The position numbers and the translations under genes are program-made. This document shows, in pieces, positions 35,320-43,986 of a stretch of 64,000 nucleotides of DNA. A model generated the notes under the pieces. The model was not told the DNA's origin, ran no database searches, and saw only the letters and a list, made by a program, of their open reading frames with translations. Each line of letters starts with the position of its first letter. Position 1 is the stretch's first letter. Location: positions 3,658,001 through 3,722,000 of the forward strand of contig NC_019745.1 in NCBI RefSeq assembly GCF_000317555.1. Direction: 5' to 3'. This stretch comes from Gloeocapsa sp. PCC 7428 (GTDB lineage: Bacteria; Cyanobacteriota; Cyanobacteriia; Cyanobacteriales; Chroococcidiopsidaceae).

Positions 35320-35609
35320 ATAATGCTCATCTCCTGATGCAAATACAGAGTGATTCTTTAATTATTGATAGTTTCAGAAATGACAACTTCACCCTTGTAG
35401 CGTGTCTTAGTTATTCAGGAGACAGATTTGTATGTGTCTATAAGTTGTACTCGCGAATACAAAAAGTGATGCTCAAGAGTAACTTAATGCAAAATCTAAG
35501 CCTGAAGATAGGGTATTTATGCGATCGCAGATCGCTAAGTTGAGGTGTATTGACTCATTAAGCTGAGCAATGCCAAAACATTACAAATTGCTACAACAGG
35601 GTGTGGAAT

Positions 35610-36449
35610 ATGAGTGAAGTACGAGAACTCGTTTTACCAACAGAAAATAGCGAAGCACCCAATTTAGATGGTTCACTTCTATTCATCGGGACAGCGACGG
35701 TTTTGCTACGTTTCGCTGGATTTACAATTCTCACCGATCCAAATTTTCTACATCAAGGCGATCGCGTACATTTAGGCTATGGCATAACCTCACCGCGTAA
35801 AACGAATCCAGCGCTTGAAATTGAGCAGTTACCTCCGCTCGATTTCGTCGTACTCTCGCATATGCATGACGATCATTTTGACTCAGTTGCAGCAGCAAAG
35901 CTCGATAAAAGCTTACCTATTATCACGACACATCATGCAGCAGCCGACTTAAAAAAGAAAGGATTTACAGCACCATACGCACTCCAAACCTGGGAAAAGT
36001 TGCGCGTCACAAAAGGTGATGCTAGCGTACAAGTTACCGCAACGCCAGGAAGACATGGACCAGCAATTTTATCTGCTGTATTACCGCCAGTGATGGGAAG
36101 TATGTTGGAATTTCAGTCAAAATCAGATGTCTTTCGTCTTTACATCACAGGCGATACGCTTGTTTACGATGATTTACGGGAAATTCCGCAACGCTATCCT
36201 GACATCAACTTGGCTTTACTTCACTTGGGAGGAACAAAGGTTTTTGGCATTTTGTTAACGATGGATGCTAAACAAGGAGTTCAAGCAATTCAAATTATTG
36301 CACCGCAGCTAAGTATACCAATTCATTACAACGATTACACTGTATTTAAGTCGCCGCTTGAGGATTTTATGCACGCCGTCGAAGATGCAGGATTAAGCGA
36401 TCGCGTACGCTATCTCAGCCACGGCGAAACTTACAACTTTCATGTTTAA
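35610..36449 (+). CDS. MBL-fold metal-dependent hydrolase (UlaG-like)
   Basis: About 279 residues. The metallo-beta-lactamase motif LSHMHDDHFD (HxHxDH), DTLVYDDLREI and a late histidine in IPIHYNDY are present. The opening GTATVLLRFAGFTILTDPNFL is typical of the L-ascorbate-6-phosphate lactonase-like branch. The substrate is not known. The frame is also open from a GTG at 35601; the ATG at 35610 is preferred. It is monocistronic, with a stem-loop (36459-36513) downstream. Confidence 0.85.
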   Translation: MSEVRELVLPTENSEAPNLDGSLLFIGTATVLLRFAGFTILTDPNFLHQGDRVHLGYGITSPRKTNPALEIEQLPPLDFVVLSHMHDDHFDSVAAAKLDKSLPIITTHHAAADLKKKGFTAPYALQTWEKLRVTKGDASVQVTATPGRHGPAILSAVLPPVMGSMLEFQSKSDVFRLYITGDTLVYDDLREIPQRYPDINLALLHLGGTKVFGILLTMDAKQGVQAIQIIAPQLSIPIHYNDYTVFKSPLEDFMHAVEDAGLSDRVRYLSHGETYNFHV

Positions 36450-36458
36450 ATAAAGAAT

Positions 36459-36513
36459 TCCCTCGCTCTGTTGACGACACGTGCGCCACAATTCAGGAAG
36501 ACAGAGCAAGGGA
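36459..36513. terminator. putative bidirectional terminator between convergent genes
   Basis: TCCCTCGCTCTGT and ACAGAGCAAGGGA form a 13-bp stem with one mismatch across 29 bases, lying between the MBL gene and the convergent secreted-protein gene. On the minus strand it is followed by a T-rich stretch (ATTCTTTATTT). Confidence 0.45.
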
Positions 36514-36581
36514 TAGACTATAGCAATTGAAGATATGCTTAGGACACGGTAGAAGCTCAGAACTAAGAATATAGTTTACTC

Positions 36582-36608
36582 TTAACCCTGACCTCTGACC
36601 CCTGCTAT
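36582..36608 (+). repeat. dispersed intergenic repeat, copy 2
   Basis: CCCTGACCTCTGACCCCTGC preceded by TTAA and followed by TAT; one of at least six related copies in the window, lying just inside the 3' flank of the secreted protein gene. Confidence 0.6.
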
Positions 36609-36620
36609 TGTGTGTTTCGG

Positions 36621-37127
36621 TTACTTATTCAGTGTCTGCGGACGATAATTGCTGCTAGTAGATATGGGTTCTACAGGCTTTTTCGCACTTTGTTGCTGAT
36701 AAAAGTCAACGACTCGTTGTACATATGTCGCAGTCGCACCGCTCTTGCAACCCGTTGCATTTCCTGTCATCCACCAACAAGCAGTACGACGTACCGCAGT
36801 TGTTTCATTGCGATTACCCGCGACGTATTGCTTTTGTAACTCGCGGCGTGCAATACATGATACTATTTCGCGGGCTTTTGCCGGACTTGCTTCAACTTCT
36901 TGTGGTGTAAGTTCTCTACCTATACACTGTTTCGACCAACTGGGGATAATTCCTGGGGTAATTTGCCATTCGCTGTAAAGTCCATCATTTGTCTTACCAG
37001 TTTTTGGCGCAGCTAAGCGCAATGCTTCTACCAAAGCCCCAACTTGCGTATCAGTCACTTGTTGTGCTTGAACTGGCAGTGTCCACAGTCCTAAACTAAC
37101 AATCATTCCACCAAGCAGTAAACGCAT
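36621..37127 (-). CDS. secreted cysteine-containing protein of unknown function
   Basis: A 168-residue protein with an N-terminal signal peptide (LLLGGMIVSLGLWTLPVQAQQ, cleavage after AQA/VQA). The mature part has four cysteines (KQCIGREL, IVSCIARR, TACWWMTG, TGCKSG) that could form two disulfides, and a Pro/Ser-rich tail. It resembles a family of cyanobacterial periplasmic proteins I cannot name. It is convergent with the MBL gene and divergent from the nuclease gene. Confidence 0.65.
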   Translation of the reverse strand: MRLLLGGMIVSLGLWTLPVQAQQVTDTQVGALVEALRLAAPKTGKTNDGLYSEWQITPGIIPSWSKQCIGRELTPQEVEASPAKAREIVSCIARRELQKQYVAGNRNETTAVRRTACWWMTGNATGCKSGATATYVQRVVDFYQQQSAKKPVEPISTSSNYRPQTLNK

Positions 37128-37251
37128 GATTTACTTTTCCTCCTACACTCCAAAATTTATGATAGGTGGAATAGGTAATTCTAGCATCACCTACGGCTCA
37201 CCTTGTTGCTTGCTATAGTATTTGAGCAAAATATATTGTATTCAGCCTAAT

Positions 37252-37944
37252 ATGGTTTATCTTCCGTACATTTCTGATAATGATTTAAGAAAGGCTGTAA
37301 AAAGGGTTGTTGACTGTATTTTGTCTACTCAACAACGACAGGAAGCAGAAATGTATAGAAACGTTATAGATCCATTTTCAGCAATTTTTGATGGTGCAGT
37401 TCAAGGTTTTAGTTTAGAGGATTGGCTACAAAAAGAAAGGAGCAGGCAGATACAAAAAACAGTACAGAATCAAATAGGTAACTTTCATGAAAATATTTTA
37501 AGCAGCATTCCTGGCTGGCAAAAGCTCAGGCAAGGAGTAGACATATGTAATGAAGAACGCAAAATAATTGCAGAGATAAAAAATAAATATAATACAGTCA
37601 AAGGAAGCGATAAAGTAGGTATTTATGATTATTTGCTATCCTTTTTAGAGAAACCACAATATCACAATTTTACTGCTTATTATGTAGAGATTATTCCCAA
37701 AAATAGAGGATTTTACGATAAGCCGTTTGCACCTTCAAGTAGAGATTCTACAAGAAGACCTGTAAATGAAAATATAAGACAAATAAGTGGACAGGCGTTT
37801 TATGATTTAGCAACTGGTACATCAGGAGCTTTAAGTATGCTTTTTAATGTCTTACCTGATGTTATTAGTGAGGTTTCAGGAATAAAAGCACTGGACGAGC
37901 GACAAAAAGCTACATTTAGATCTCTATTTGATAAAGCTTACTAA
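37252..37944 (+). CDS. type II restriction endonuclease, Eco47II family
   Basis: About 230 residues from ATG 37252 (MVYLPYISDND); the frame is open ten codons earlier from a TTG at 37222. The pattern DPFSAIFDGAVQGFSLEDWLQKE, IGNFHENILSSIPGW and the catalytic segment VDICNEERKIIAEIKNK (Asp 97, Glu 108, Lys 110) match Eco47II-like nucleases, which cut GGNCC-type sites. It is tail-to-tail with the methyltransferase gene (10 bp gap). The coding sequence is visibly more AT-rich than its neighbours, suggesting acquisition by transfer. Exact specificity needs testing. Confidence 0.83.
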   Translation: MVYLPYISDNDLRKAVKRVVDCILSTQQRQEAEMYRNVIDPFSAIFDGAVQGFSLEDWLQKERSRQIQKTVQNQIGNFHENILSSIPGWQKLRQGVDICNEERKIIAEIKNKYNTVKGSDKVGIYDYLLSFLEKPQYHNFTAYYVEIIPKNRGFYDKPFAPSSRDSTRRPVNENIRQISGQAFYDLATGTSGALSMLFNVLPDVISEVSGIKALDERQKATFRSLFDKAY

Positions 37945-37954
37945 GTCTTCTTAA

Positions 37955-39001
37955 TCAATTTGGTTGATTTGACAAAGCACTCATAATTGCTCGCCCCAGA
38001 TGGTATGCAAAATTTACAGGTACGGCATTACCAATCTGCTGATATTTTGAACTTATACCACCCATAAATTCCCAATCGTCAGGAAAGGTTTGAATTCTTG
38101 CGTATTCTCGTACAGTAAACGGGCGAGTTTCATCAGGGTGACAGCGTTCTGTTTGTTTTTGTGAAGGTGAAGTTGTCAAAGTCAAACTTGGTTCATCCCA
38201 AGAAATTCGACGCGCCATACCTGTTCTTCCACCAGAAAGATAGTAGCTTTTCATCATATAGCTTTTTTGAATATTCTCTGGTAAGTCTCGCCAACAACCG
38301 CCAGGAGGTACAAGTGCTAAAACAGCAGCTTTTTTGGGACTATACTTGACGCCTTCCGATGGTGGAACATTTTTGAGCGCATCCCTTAATGTCAAAATTT
38401 TTGGAGATGGAGCAGGATATCGGAAGCAAATTCCTGGAAGCGTTCCAATGATAATAACTCGCTCTCGCTTCTGTGGTACGTCATAATTAACGGCATTCAG
38501 TAAACGGTACTGAACGTTGTATCCTAAAGATTCAAAAACAGCGAGAACTGTTGAGAGCGTTTTTCCCTTTTGGTGACTAATTAAGCCTCTGACATTCTCA
38601 GCCAAAAATAGTTTAGGTTTTACCTCTTTAACACAACGGGCAAATTCGTAAAAGAGAGTACCGCGAATATCCTCAAGTCCCAAGCCTTTACCTGCATAGC
38701 TGAAAGCTTGACACGGAAATCCCCCTGTAACAACATCTGCACCCATATTGTCGAAAGAAACTTGGGATACATCCGCATGAATGACATTCCAGTTTGGACG
38801 GTTGTGTCGCAGTGTTGCTACCGCATCTTTATCAATTTCAATTAATGCTTTAGCTTCTAGTCCTGCGTTTTCTAGCCCAAGTGCTAATCCACCAGCCCCT
38901 GCAAAAAGCTCGATCACAGTAGCTGTCGTTGTCGTTACCGTTTGTAGATCGGGAGCCGTGTACGAAGTTGGAACTTCAAATAGATCTAGCTGAGTATACA
39001 T
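37955..39001 (-). CDS. DNA (cytosine-5) methyltransferase, partner of the Eco47II-like nuclease
   Basis: About 348 residues. The C5-methyltransferase motifs are in order: ELFAGAGGLALG (I), IEIDKDA (II), GGFPCQAFSYAG (IV, catalytic Cys 97), ENVRGL (VI, Glu 135), QKRERVIIIG (VIII) and a late GNAVPV (X). It should methylate the site recognised by the nuclease and protect the host. The frame is open to a TTG at 39019; the ATG at 39001 (MYTQLDLF) is preferred. It is convergent with the nuclease and divergent from the small RHH-like gene, with which it shares a 100 bp promoter region. Confidence 0.93.
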   Translation of the reverse strand: MYTQLDLFEVPTSYTAPDLQTVTTTTATVIELFAGAGGLALGLENAGLEAKALIEIDKDAVATLRHNRPNWNVIHADVSQVSFDNMGADVVTGGFPCQAFSYAGKGLGLEDIRGTLFYEFARCVKEVKPKLFLAENVRGLISHQKGKTLSTVLAVFESLGYNVQYRLLNAVNYDVPQKRERVIIIGTLPGICFRYPAPSPKILTLRDALKNVPPSEGVKYSPKKAAVLALVPPGGCWRDLPENIQKSYMMKSYYLSGGRTGMARRISWDEPSLTLTTSPSQKQTERCHPDETRPFTVREYARIQTFPDDWEFMGGISSKYQQIGNAVPVNFAYHLGRAIMSALSNQPN

Positions 39002-39047
39002 AGTAGCGAGTATAAGCAATATTTCATATCTACTGTATGATTAATCG

Positions 39048-39063
39048 GCTAATTAGCTAATTA
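39048..39063. promoter_or_regulatory. candidate operator: nested palindromes between methyltransferase and RHH-like gene
   Basis: GCTAATTAGC (39048-39057) and TAATTAGCTAATTA (39050-39063) are perfect overlapping palindromes, with GTATAC a few bases on. This symmetrical AT-rich site between divergent genes is a plausible binding site for a small dimeric repressor such as the adjacent RHH-like protein. Confidence 0.4.
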
Positions 39064-39100
39064 ACAAGTGTATACTAAGCTCTAATACCATTTAGCAAAA

Positions 39101-39304
39101 ATGGGCAAAATGGCACAAACGCAAAGAAAACCTGTATACGTACAACCAGAACATCATGAAATTTTAAGGCGAATTGCCTATGAGGAACGCTGTAATTTGT
39201 CCGATGTGTTAGACGTAGTGCTAGAACAAGCCGATTGGAAAAAAGTAGCAAGGGAAGCTAGCCAAAAGCCCACTCAGCGTGCAATGGAAAGAGCAAGTCA
39301 ATAA
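39101..39304 (+). CDS. small RHH-like protein, possible regulator
   Basis: 67 residues (start ATG 39101; a second in-frame ATG lies three codons on at 39110). The pattern RKPVYVQPEHHEILRRIAYEERCNLSDVLDVVLEQADWKK has the strand-helix-helix shape of Arc/CopG ribbon-helix-helix DNA-binding proteins. It lies between the methyltransferase and dprA, divergent from the methyltransferase, so it may control that gene. An antitoxin of the same fold is the alternative, but no toxin gene follows. Confidence 0.6.
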   Translation: MGKMAQTQRKPVYVQPEHHEILRRIAYEERCNLSDVLDVVLEQADWKKVAREASQKPTQRAMERASQ

Positions 39305-39317
39305 AATGGTGTAGAAT

Positions 39318-40526
39318 CTAGCATCGCTGATAGCGCATTCCTGGTAGTTGAGTGACTAACCCTACAAGTTCTAGCTGTAGTAGCGCACTCGAAACGGTAC
39401 TTGCGGAGTATCCTGTTTGCTGCACAATTGAATCAAATGGCATTGATTCAGTTGCGATCGCCTGCAAAACTTTTTCCAACTCTGGTGCTAATTCAGGTGC
39501 GGCTACAGTTGGTGTTGAATCGATTTGCGGTATTGTACCTAACATTTCTAGTAACTGTTCTTCACCTAAAATCACCTCAGCACCTTTGTGCAATAATTCC
39601 AAACAGCCCAGCGATCGCGGATTATCTAAAGATCCTGGTAATACATAAACATCACGACAAAATTCATTCGCAAAATGCGCGGTAATTAATGCACCCGAAC
39701 GTGTTGGCGCTTCTAGCACAAGTACCGCCCGCGTCAAACCGGCAATAATGCGATTGCGACGCGGAAAATGCGCGCGATCTGGTGATGTCTTTGCAGGATA
39801 CTCGCTAACAACTAATCCTTGAGTGAGAATTTGCTGGTAAAGATCCTGATTGCGTGATGGATAGACAACATCGACACCAGTACCGAGTACCGCAATTGTT
39901 CTCCCACCTGCGGCTAAACAACCGTGATGCGCTTCGGTATCAATTCCATCGGCTAAGCCTGAAACGATGGTAAAACCATTTTTTGCTAAAGTCGTGCTAA
40001 TTTTGCGCGTCCAACGCTTGCCATATTCTGAAGGATTGCGCGTACCAACAATACTCACAAGCGGTTTTTGCCCAAGATTTTCTTGGAGATCGACTGCACC
40101 ACGATAGTAGAGTACTGCTGGTGGGCTAGGAATTTCTAATAGCAAGCGAGGATAATCGCTATCTACAGGTGTCCAGAAATGCTGATTTTGTTGTTGGTGT
40201 TCGCGTAGAACCTGTTCGGGGTGTAACTGCGATCGCGCTACTCTGACTGCGGCGATCGTCTGAACGCCAAATCCTTCAACTTGCTGCAACTCATTTTCTG
40301 GCGCTTGCCATGCTGCGGCTAAAGTCCCAAAATGTTGTTGCAATCGCTGCAATAAAACTGGACCAATTCCGGTAATTTGTGACCAAGCAAGCCAATAAGC
40401 ACGTTCCGCTAGCAATCTTTGTTCCTCAAGGATAGAGACTGGAAATACATTAGGGGTTTCAAAATTCCCACCTACTATCTTTTCGTAGCTTCTAGCTTCT
40501 TGTCTCTCATCGCTTGTTTTCTTCAT
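39318..40526 (-). CDS. dprA: DNA-processing protein DprA (Smf)
   Basis: A 402-residue DprA. The Rossmann-like core is clear: VSIVGTRNPSEYGKRW, GFTIVSGLADGIDTEAHHGCL, AVLGTGVDVVYPSRN, and FPRRNRIIAGLTRAVLVLEAP. It carries an N-terminal HhH-like region (WSQITGIGPVLLQRLQQHFG) and a C-terminal winged-helix-like end (PFDSIVQQTGYSASTVSSALLQLELVGLV). It loads RecA onto incoming single-stranded DNA in natural transformation. It is convergent with the RHH-like gene (13 bp apart). The first 40 residues look like extra sequence, so the true start may be further inside. Confidence 0.95.
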   Translation of the reverse strand: MKKTSDERQEARSYEKIVGGNFETPNVFPVSILEEQRLLAERAYWLAWSQITGIGPVLLQRLQQHFGTLAAAWQAPENELQQVEGFGVQTIAAVRVARSQLHPEQVLREHQQQNQHFWTPVDSDYPRLLLEIPSPPAVLYYRGAVDLQENLGQKPLVSIVGTRNPSEYGKRWTRKISTTLAKNGFTIVSGLADGIDTEAHHGCLAAGGRTIAVLGTGVDVVYPSRNQDLYQQILTQGLVVSEYPAKTSPDRAHFPRRNRIIAGLTRAVLVLEAPTRSGALITAHFANEFCRDVYVLPGSLDNPRSLGCLELLHKGAEVILGEEQLLEMLGTIPQIDSTPTVAAPELAPELEKVLQAIATESMPFDSIVQQTGYSASTVSSALLQLELVGLVTQLPGMRYQRC

Positions 40527-40573
40527 GCTGCGTTTAGAAATCGGGTATAAATATCAGCGATCGCTTCACAAAT

Positions 40574-40600
40574 ATAGCAGGGGTCAAAGGTCAGGGTTAA
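40574..40600 (-). repeat. dispersed intergenic repeat, copy 3 (inverse orientation)
   Basis: AGCAGGGGTCAAAGGTCAGG followed by GTTAA, the complement-type copy of the CCTGACCTCTGACCCCTG family, located upstream of dprA. Confidence 0.6.
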
Positions 40601-40709
40601 ACTTTAGTCAAGGAAATTAATATGAGCTTCTATGCTATGTCAGTGTCCACTTAACTTGGCGCTGAAATAGATACATTTTATTTTTTCTCGGAATCATCAA
40701 TCGAAGTTT

Positions 40710-41366
40710 TCAAGCCTTTGCAGAATGCTGTTGTTTTAAATAAGTGAAGACTGATTTATCTCCGATATCTGGAGGAATCGGCTGTACGACTTTACGCAAA
40801 GCAAATACTATAAATAATATTGCCCAAACTGCCAGCATGGCTTTTTCCCCTTGCACCGGCAAAACTTGTAATAAATGCCCTAATAACAAAATAGGAACTA
40901 ACGGTGTCAGAACTTTAGTTTCTAAACGATTAAAGCAAAACGCTTCTTTAAAGTAAATGCCTGTCAAAGCAGCAAAGACAAAACCAACACCAAATAAGGT
41001 TGTTGGATGATTGTAAATCGTAACTGCTAAAGGTTCACTACTATTAACTGCAAAAACGACAGCTGATAATGTACCAATTGCCCAAAAAACTTGTAGTAAT
41101 TGATGAAGTACGGCTAAATAAATATGAATTGTAAATAAGCTAACGCCTAATGCGACGCAAAAACAAGCGAATAAAGGAGTTAGTATTTGTAAGTCTACTG
41201 CACTATGATTAAGCAATACCAAAGCACTACCAAGCGCAAAACTCAACGCGGCTACCATTAAACCTGTGCGATAGATAATAACTCCAGTGCGATCGCTATC
41301 AGTAATCGTGAAGTCACCAAATTGACCTTGGTAAACGATTGTTTCAGATCCGGTTTGTTCCAACAT
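40710..41366 (-). CDS. DUF2301 integral membrane protein
   Basis: About 218 residues from ATG 41366 (MLEQTGSETIVYQGQFG). Seven or so hydrophobic helices follow the soluble N-terminal segment GQFGDFTITDSDRTGVIIYRTG, a layout and motif of the cyanobacterial DUF2301 family. FFKEAFCFNRLE-like (YFKEAFCFNRLET) and the C-terminal PIPPDIGDKSVF are conserved signatures. The function is unknown. It is downstream of the SAM hydrolase gene on the same strand with a 38 bp gap and could be co-transcribed. Confidence 0.85.
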   Translation of the reverse strand: MLEQTGSETIVYQGQFGDFTITDSDRTGVIIYRTGLMVAALSFALGSALVLLNHSAVDLQILTPLFACFCVALGVSLFTIHIYLAVLHQLLQVFWAIGTLSAVVFAVNSSEPLAVTIYNHPTTLFGVGFVFAALTGIYFKEAFCFNRLETKVLTPLVPILLLGHLLQVLPVQGEKAMLAVWAILFIVFALRKVVQPIPPDIGDKSVFTYLKQQHSAKA

Positions 41367-41404
41367 ACACAATCGACCGTGATATCGTTCAATTCCACCC
41401 TAAC

Positions 41405-42187
41405 TCAAAATAATACTTGAACAGGATCTAAATACTCTAACTGTAGCTGCGATCGCGCATTCCCACAATTAACCGCAATTTCTACCCAACCGTGACTACC
41501 CACAAGTGCGATCGGATTTCCGATTGGTTGATCGCTGTATGTCTCACACCCTGGTATTTCTCTTCCTCGCGCGACAACAACCCATCGTTTACCACTAACG
41601 TAGTCACCAGAAATATTTGTCACTAAATTACCAAAACCATCGATATATTGAATACAACCTTGTACGCTGGTGTCTGTGAGTATAGGATTCGGTAAGTTTA
41701 GCTCTACTAACGATGCGACATCAATTTCGTTTCCCAAATCATGAAGCGAAACTCCACTCGCAAGATGCGCGGCGACAGGTGCAAAAATATCTCTACCATG
41801 AAACGTTGCACTACTTTGTTCAACCCGCCAGTAACAGGAATTCGTTAACTCGACAGCACTAATTGCTGGAGTTTGACTTAATACACCACTCAATATCCCA
41901 TTGTCAGGTCCTACCAAAAACCCTGTTGCAAATTCTACTGCGATCGCGCGTCTTGTACTACCCACACCTGGATCAACGACTGCAAGATAAATTGTTCCAT
42001 CAGGAAAGTAAGGATAAGCATTCATTAAGCAAAACCGCGCTGCGGCTATATTCTGCGGAGGAATTTGATGTGTCAGATCGATAATATTAATTTGACGATG
42101 AATTTGAGTTATGACTCCCTTCATGACGCCTACGTAAACATCACTTAGCCCAAAATCCGTCAGCATGACGATTTGTGTTTTGCACAT
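41405..42187 (-). CDS. SAM hydroxide adenosyltransferase (DUF62 / chlorinase-fluorinase family)
   Basis: About 260 residues. The opening IVMLTDFGLSDVYVGVMKGVI, then IIDLTHQIPPQNI and YLAVVDPGVGSTRR, then VGPDNGILSG and the late FHGRDIFAPVAAHLASG match the family related to fluorinase. Non-halogenating members hydrolyse S-adenosylmethionine to adenosine and methionine. The halide-pocket signature of true fluorinase is not evident. The frame extends to ATG 42217 (or TTG 42220), overlapping the DUF1361 gene; ATG 42187 (MCKTQIVMLTDFG) fits the family start. It may be translationally coupled to the upstream gene. Confidence 0.85.
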   Translation of the reverse strand: MCKTQIVMLTDFGLSDVYVGVMKGVITQIHRQINIIDLTHQIPPQNIAAARFCLMNAYPYFPDGTIYLAVVDPGVGSTRRAIAVEFATGFLVGPDNGILSGVLSQTPAISAVELTNSCYWRVEQSSATFHGRDIFAPVAAHLASGVSLHDLGNEIDVASLVELNLPNPILTDTSVQGCIQYIDGFGNLVTNISGDYVSGKRWVVVARGREIPGCETYSDQPIGNPIALVGSHGWVEIAVNCGNARSQLQLEYLDPVQVLF

Positions 42188-42206
42188 CTTCTTGTACTCA
42201 TCAAAT

Positions 42207-42878
42207 CTAGTTCTCATCAAAATTTATTTGAGAAATATGCCCTGATTTCTTTTGCTGCGACTTTGCAAGACTGCGTTTTCTTAGAACAATTCCTAAGTTT
42301 ACTTGTTTGGCAACCCAGTATAAACCAGTGAGGATAGCAAAAGTAATTGCCATAATAAGTATTGGGCGTTTTCCTAACAAATCTTCGACAACACTCGTTG
42401 CTACTGTATCAAACTGGGTAACTAAATCCCAACTATTAAACCGCTGAAATCGTCCCAAATACACTCTAATTGCACATAAAGCATGAGTTATTAATTCAGC
42501 ACCTACAATTCATTGAGTTTTGCCAATTTGATGTAAGTAGGAACCCATATTAATTAAAGAGATAACATAGGCTTCAAATCCCAATAGCATAAAGCACAAG
42601 TAAAGTGGAATTAAAATCAAGGTAATTAGCCAAATTGAATCAACCTTACGAATATATGTAATTAAATGAATAATATCGGTTAAAACATACGGCGCGTTAG
42701 GTAAAAAAGCAAAGAAAACCAAAAAGCCAAGCCACCAAAATATAGAACGATGTAAGTTGCGTCGAAATAAAACAAGACTTAATCCTAATGGAATAAAAGC
42801 TAAAAATAAATTCCAACTCATCCAACGACTATGAGTCTGCAATACATATTGAAGTTGAGTTATTAAATCTTCGAGCAT
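42207..42878 (-). pseudogene. DUF1361 membrane protein gene interrupted by an in-frame TGA
   Basis: The first 122 codons encode a normal DUF1361 N-terminal part (LPNAPYVLTDIIHLITYIRK, GFEAYVISLINMG) and stop at TGA (42510-42512). Downstream, in the same frame and without any frameshift, the C-terminal part continues (ITHALCAI, then VYLGRFQRFNSWDLVTQ and KRPILIMAITFAILTGLYW) to a normal stop at 42207. The total of 224 codons is the usual family length. So a single nonsense change (from CGA or TGG, for example), a sequencing error, or readthrough explains it. About six membrane segments are expected in the intact protein. Confidence 0.8.
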
Positions 42879-43258
42879 TATCGATTTCCTTAAAGCAGAT
42901 TCCTCTTGTTAAATAACAAAAAAGTAAAGATAGCGATTATTTCTGTTTTAGCTTATAAACGTAAAAAATGTCTAATCGCTGATGAAGATTATATTTAGCT
43001 ATCAGCGAAAATAATTTAATAGAATACCCTAAGCACAAGAATCACTACGTTTGCTTTGGATAAATTGTGTTATTTTGACAATATGAATTAATCAAAATTT
43101 GTTCTTTAAGTTTTAGTCATTTCGTGCGATCGCGCTACGCACAACAATGTTCTTTGTAGAAGTAGTAAAAATTAAAGGGATGTCATCTGTGACATCCCTT
43201 CTATTACGCTATATCTGCTATTACTTGATCTTGAACTGCTGGGTAAAAATGACTAGCT
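42879..43258. other. intergenic region (380 bp) with terminator
   Basis: AT-rich spacer. It holds HIP1-like GTGCGATCGCGCTACGCAC near 43124 and, at its right end, the intrinsic terminator of the 50-aa gene (43175-43200). No other ORF or RNA gene is visible. Confidence 0.5.
43175..43200 (-). terminator. intrinsic terminator of the 50-aa protein gene
   Basis: AAGGGATGTCA and TGACATCCCTT form a perfect 11-bp stem with a TCTG loop, followed on the minus strand by TTAATTTTT. Confidence 0.8.
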
Positions 43259-43411
43259 TTAGTTAAAGTAATTAATTTCTGCTTCTAGTTGACGGATAAG
43301 CTTTTCGTCTCCTTGTGCTTTTGCAACTTCTAAACGATGCTGCAAGCTTCTTTGAATATTGATGCGGTGGGCTTCTGCGGCTTGTTTTGCGGCTTGTTGT
43401 TTTCTGTTCAT
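43259..43411 (-). CDS. small conserved cyanobacterial protein (50 aa)
   Basis: MNRKQQAAKQAAEAHR begins the protein, which ends EAEINYFN. It is a charged, largely helical protein of a type found next to no fixed partner in many cyanobacteria; I do not know its function. The frame is open a further 21 codons upstream but those lack coding character. It ends just before a strong intrinsic terminator, supporting expression. Confidence 0.6.
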   Translation of the reverse strand: MNRKQQAAKQAAEAHRINIQRSLQHRLEVAKAQGDEKLIRQLEAEINYFN

Positions 43412-43554
43412 AGTGATTCGCTTAATCTGTAATTTATGTCCTGATATTCTAACAAAGTCGAGATTCAGTAACAACTGCTACAGAATAAATTTATATTTCT
43501 TTTAATTAATCTGTCTTAAGGAGTAACTTCTAGTAAAGATGGTAAGTACTAAAG

Positions 43555-43576
43555 AGGGCATTCACTTGAATGCCCT
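43555..43576 (-). terminator. intrinsic terminator-like hairpin after the 77-aa gene
   Basis: AGGGCATTC and GAATGCCCT form a perfect 9-bp stem with loop ACTT, followed on the minus strand by CTTTAGTACTT. Confidence 0.65.
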
Positions 43577-43633
43577 AAATGCTATGAAAGCTCTCAGCAA
43601 GATTATGTGTTAACTCAAAACAACAAATTTAGG

Positions 43634-43867
43634 TTACATCTTGCCTTTTTGCATGACTTCTTGCAGGTGTTGGCGAATTTCCTGTGCTTGGTCTATATCT
43701 GCTTGACGCAGCTTCTGAAATAGCTCGACACAGGGCTGCGATTGCATTTGTTGAGCGTCTTGAATGTAAGTTTCGTAAGCTTTAACAGCTTCTGCTTTGT
43801 TTTGTAAAGCTGTCAGTAGATCGTACTCTAGGTTGCTTAATGCTCTGTTATCTCCATTATCTGCCAT
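43634..43867 (-). CDS. small conserved protein (77 aa), helical
   Basis: From ATG 43867, MADNGDNRALSNLEYDLLTA, with a helix-rich body (KAEAVKAYETYIQDAQ, then CVELFQKLRQADIDQAQEIRQHL). The frame extends four codons earlier to a rare start. Not recognised, though a ferritin-like two-helix fold is conceivable. It has its own terminator hairpin downstream. Confidence 0.6.
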   Translation of the reverse strand: MADNGDNRALSNLEYDLLTALQNKAEAVKAYETYIQDAQQMQSQPCVELFQKLRQADIDQAQEIRQHLQEVMQKGKM

Positions 43868-43986
43868 AAATTGATACACCCTCCTAAAACGTTGCTACCT
43901 AACGTTGTACTGACAACTCAAGGGCGGATCATCTGCCTAAAAGAGTATGACTCAAAGACTAGAAAGAATTTTATGCGTTCTGCGGT

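Noticed and set aside
41405-42187. Fluorinase or chlorinase
   Set aside because: The general family pattern is present, but the extra loop typical of fluorinase is not evident; SAM hydrolase is the safer reading.
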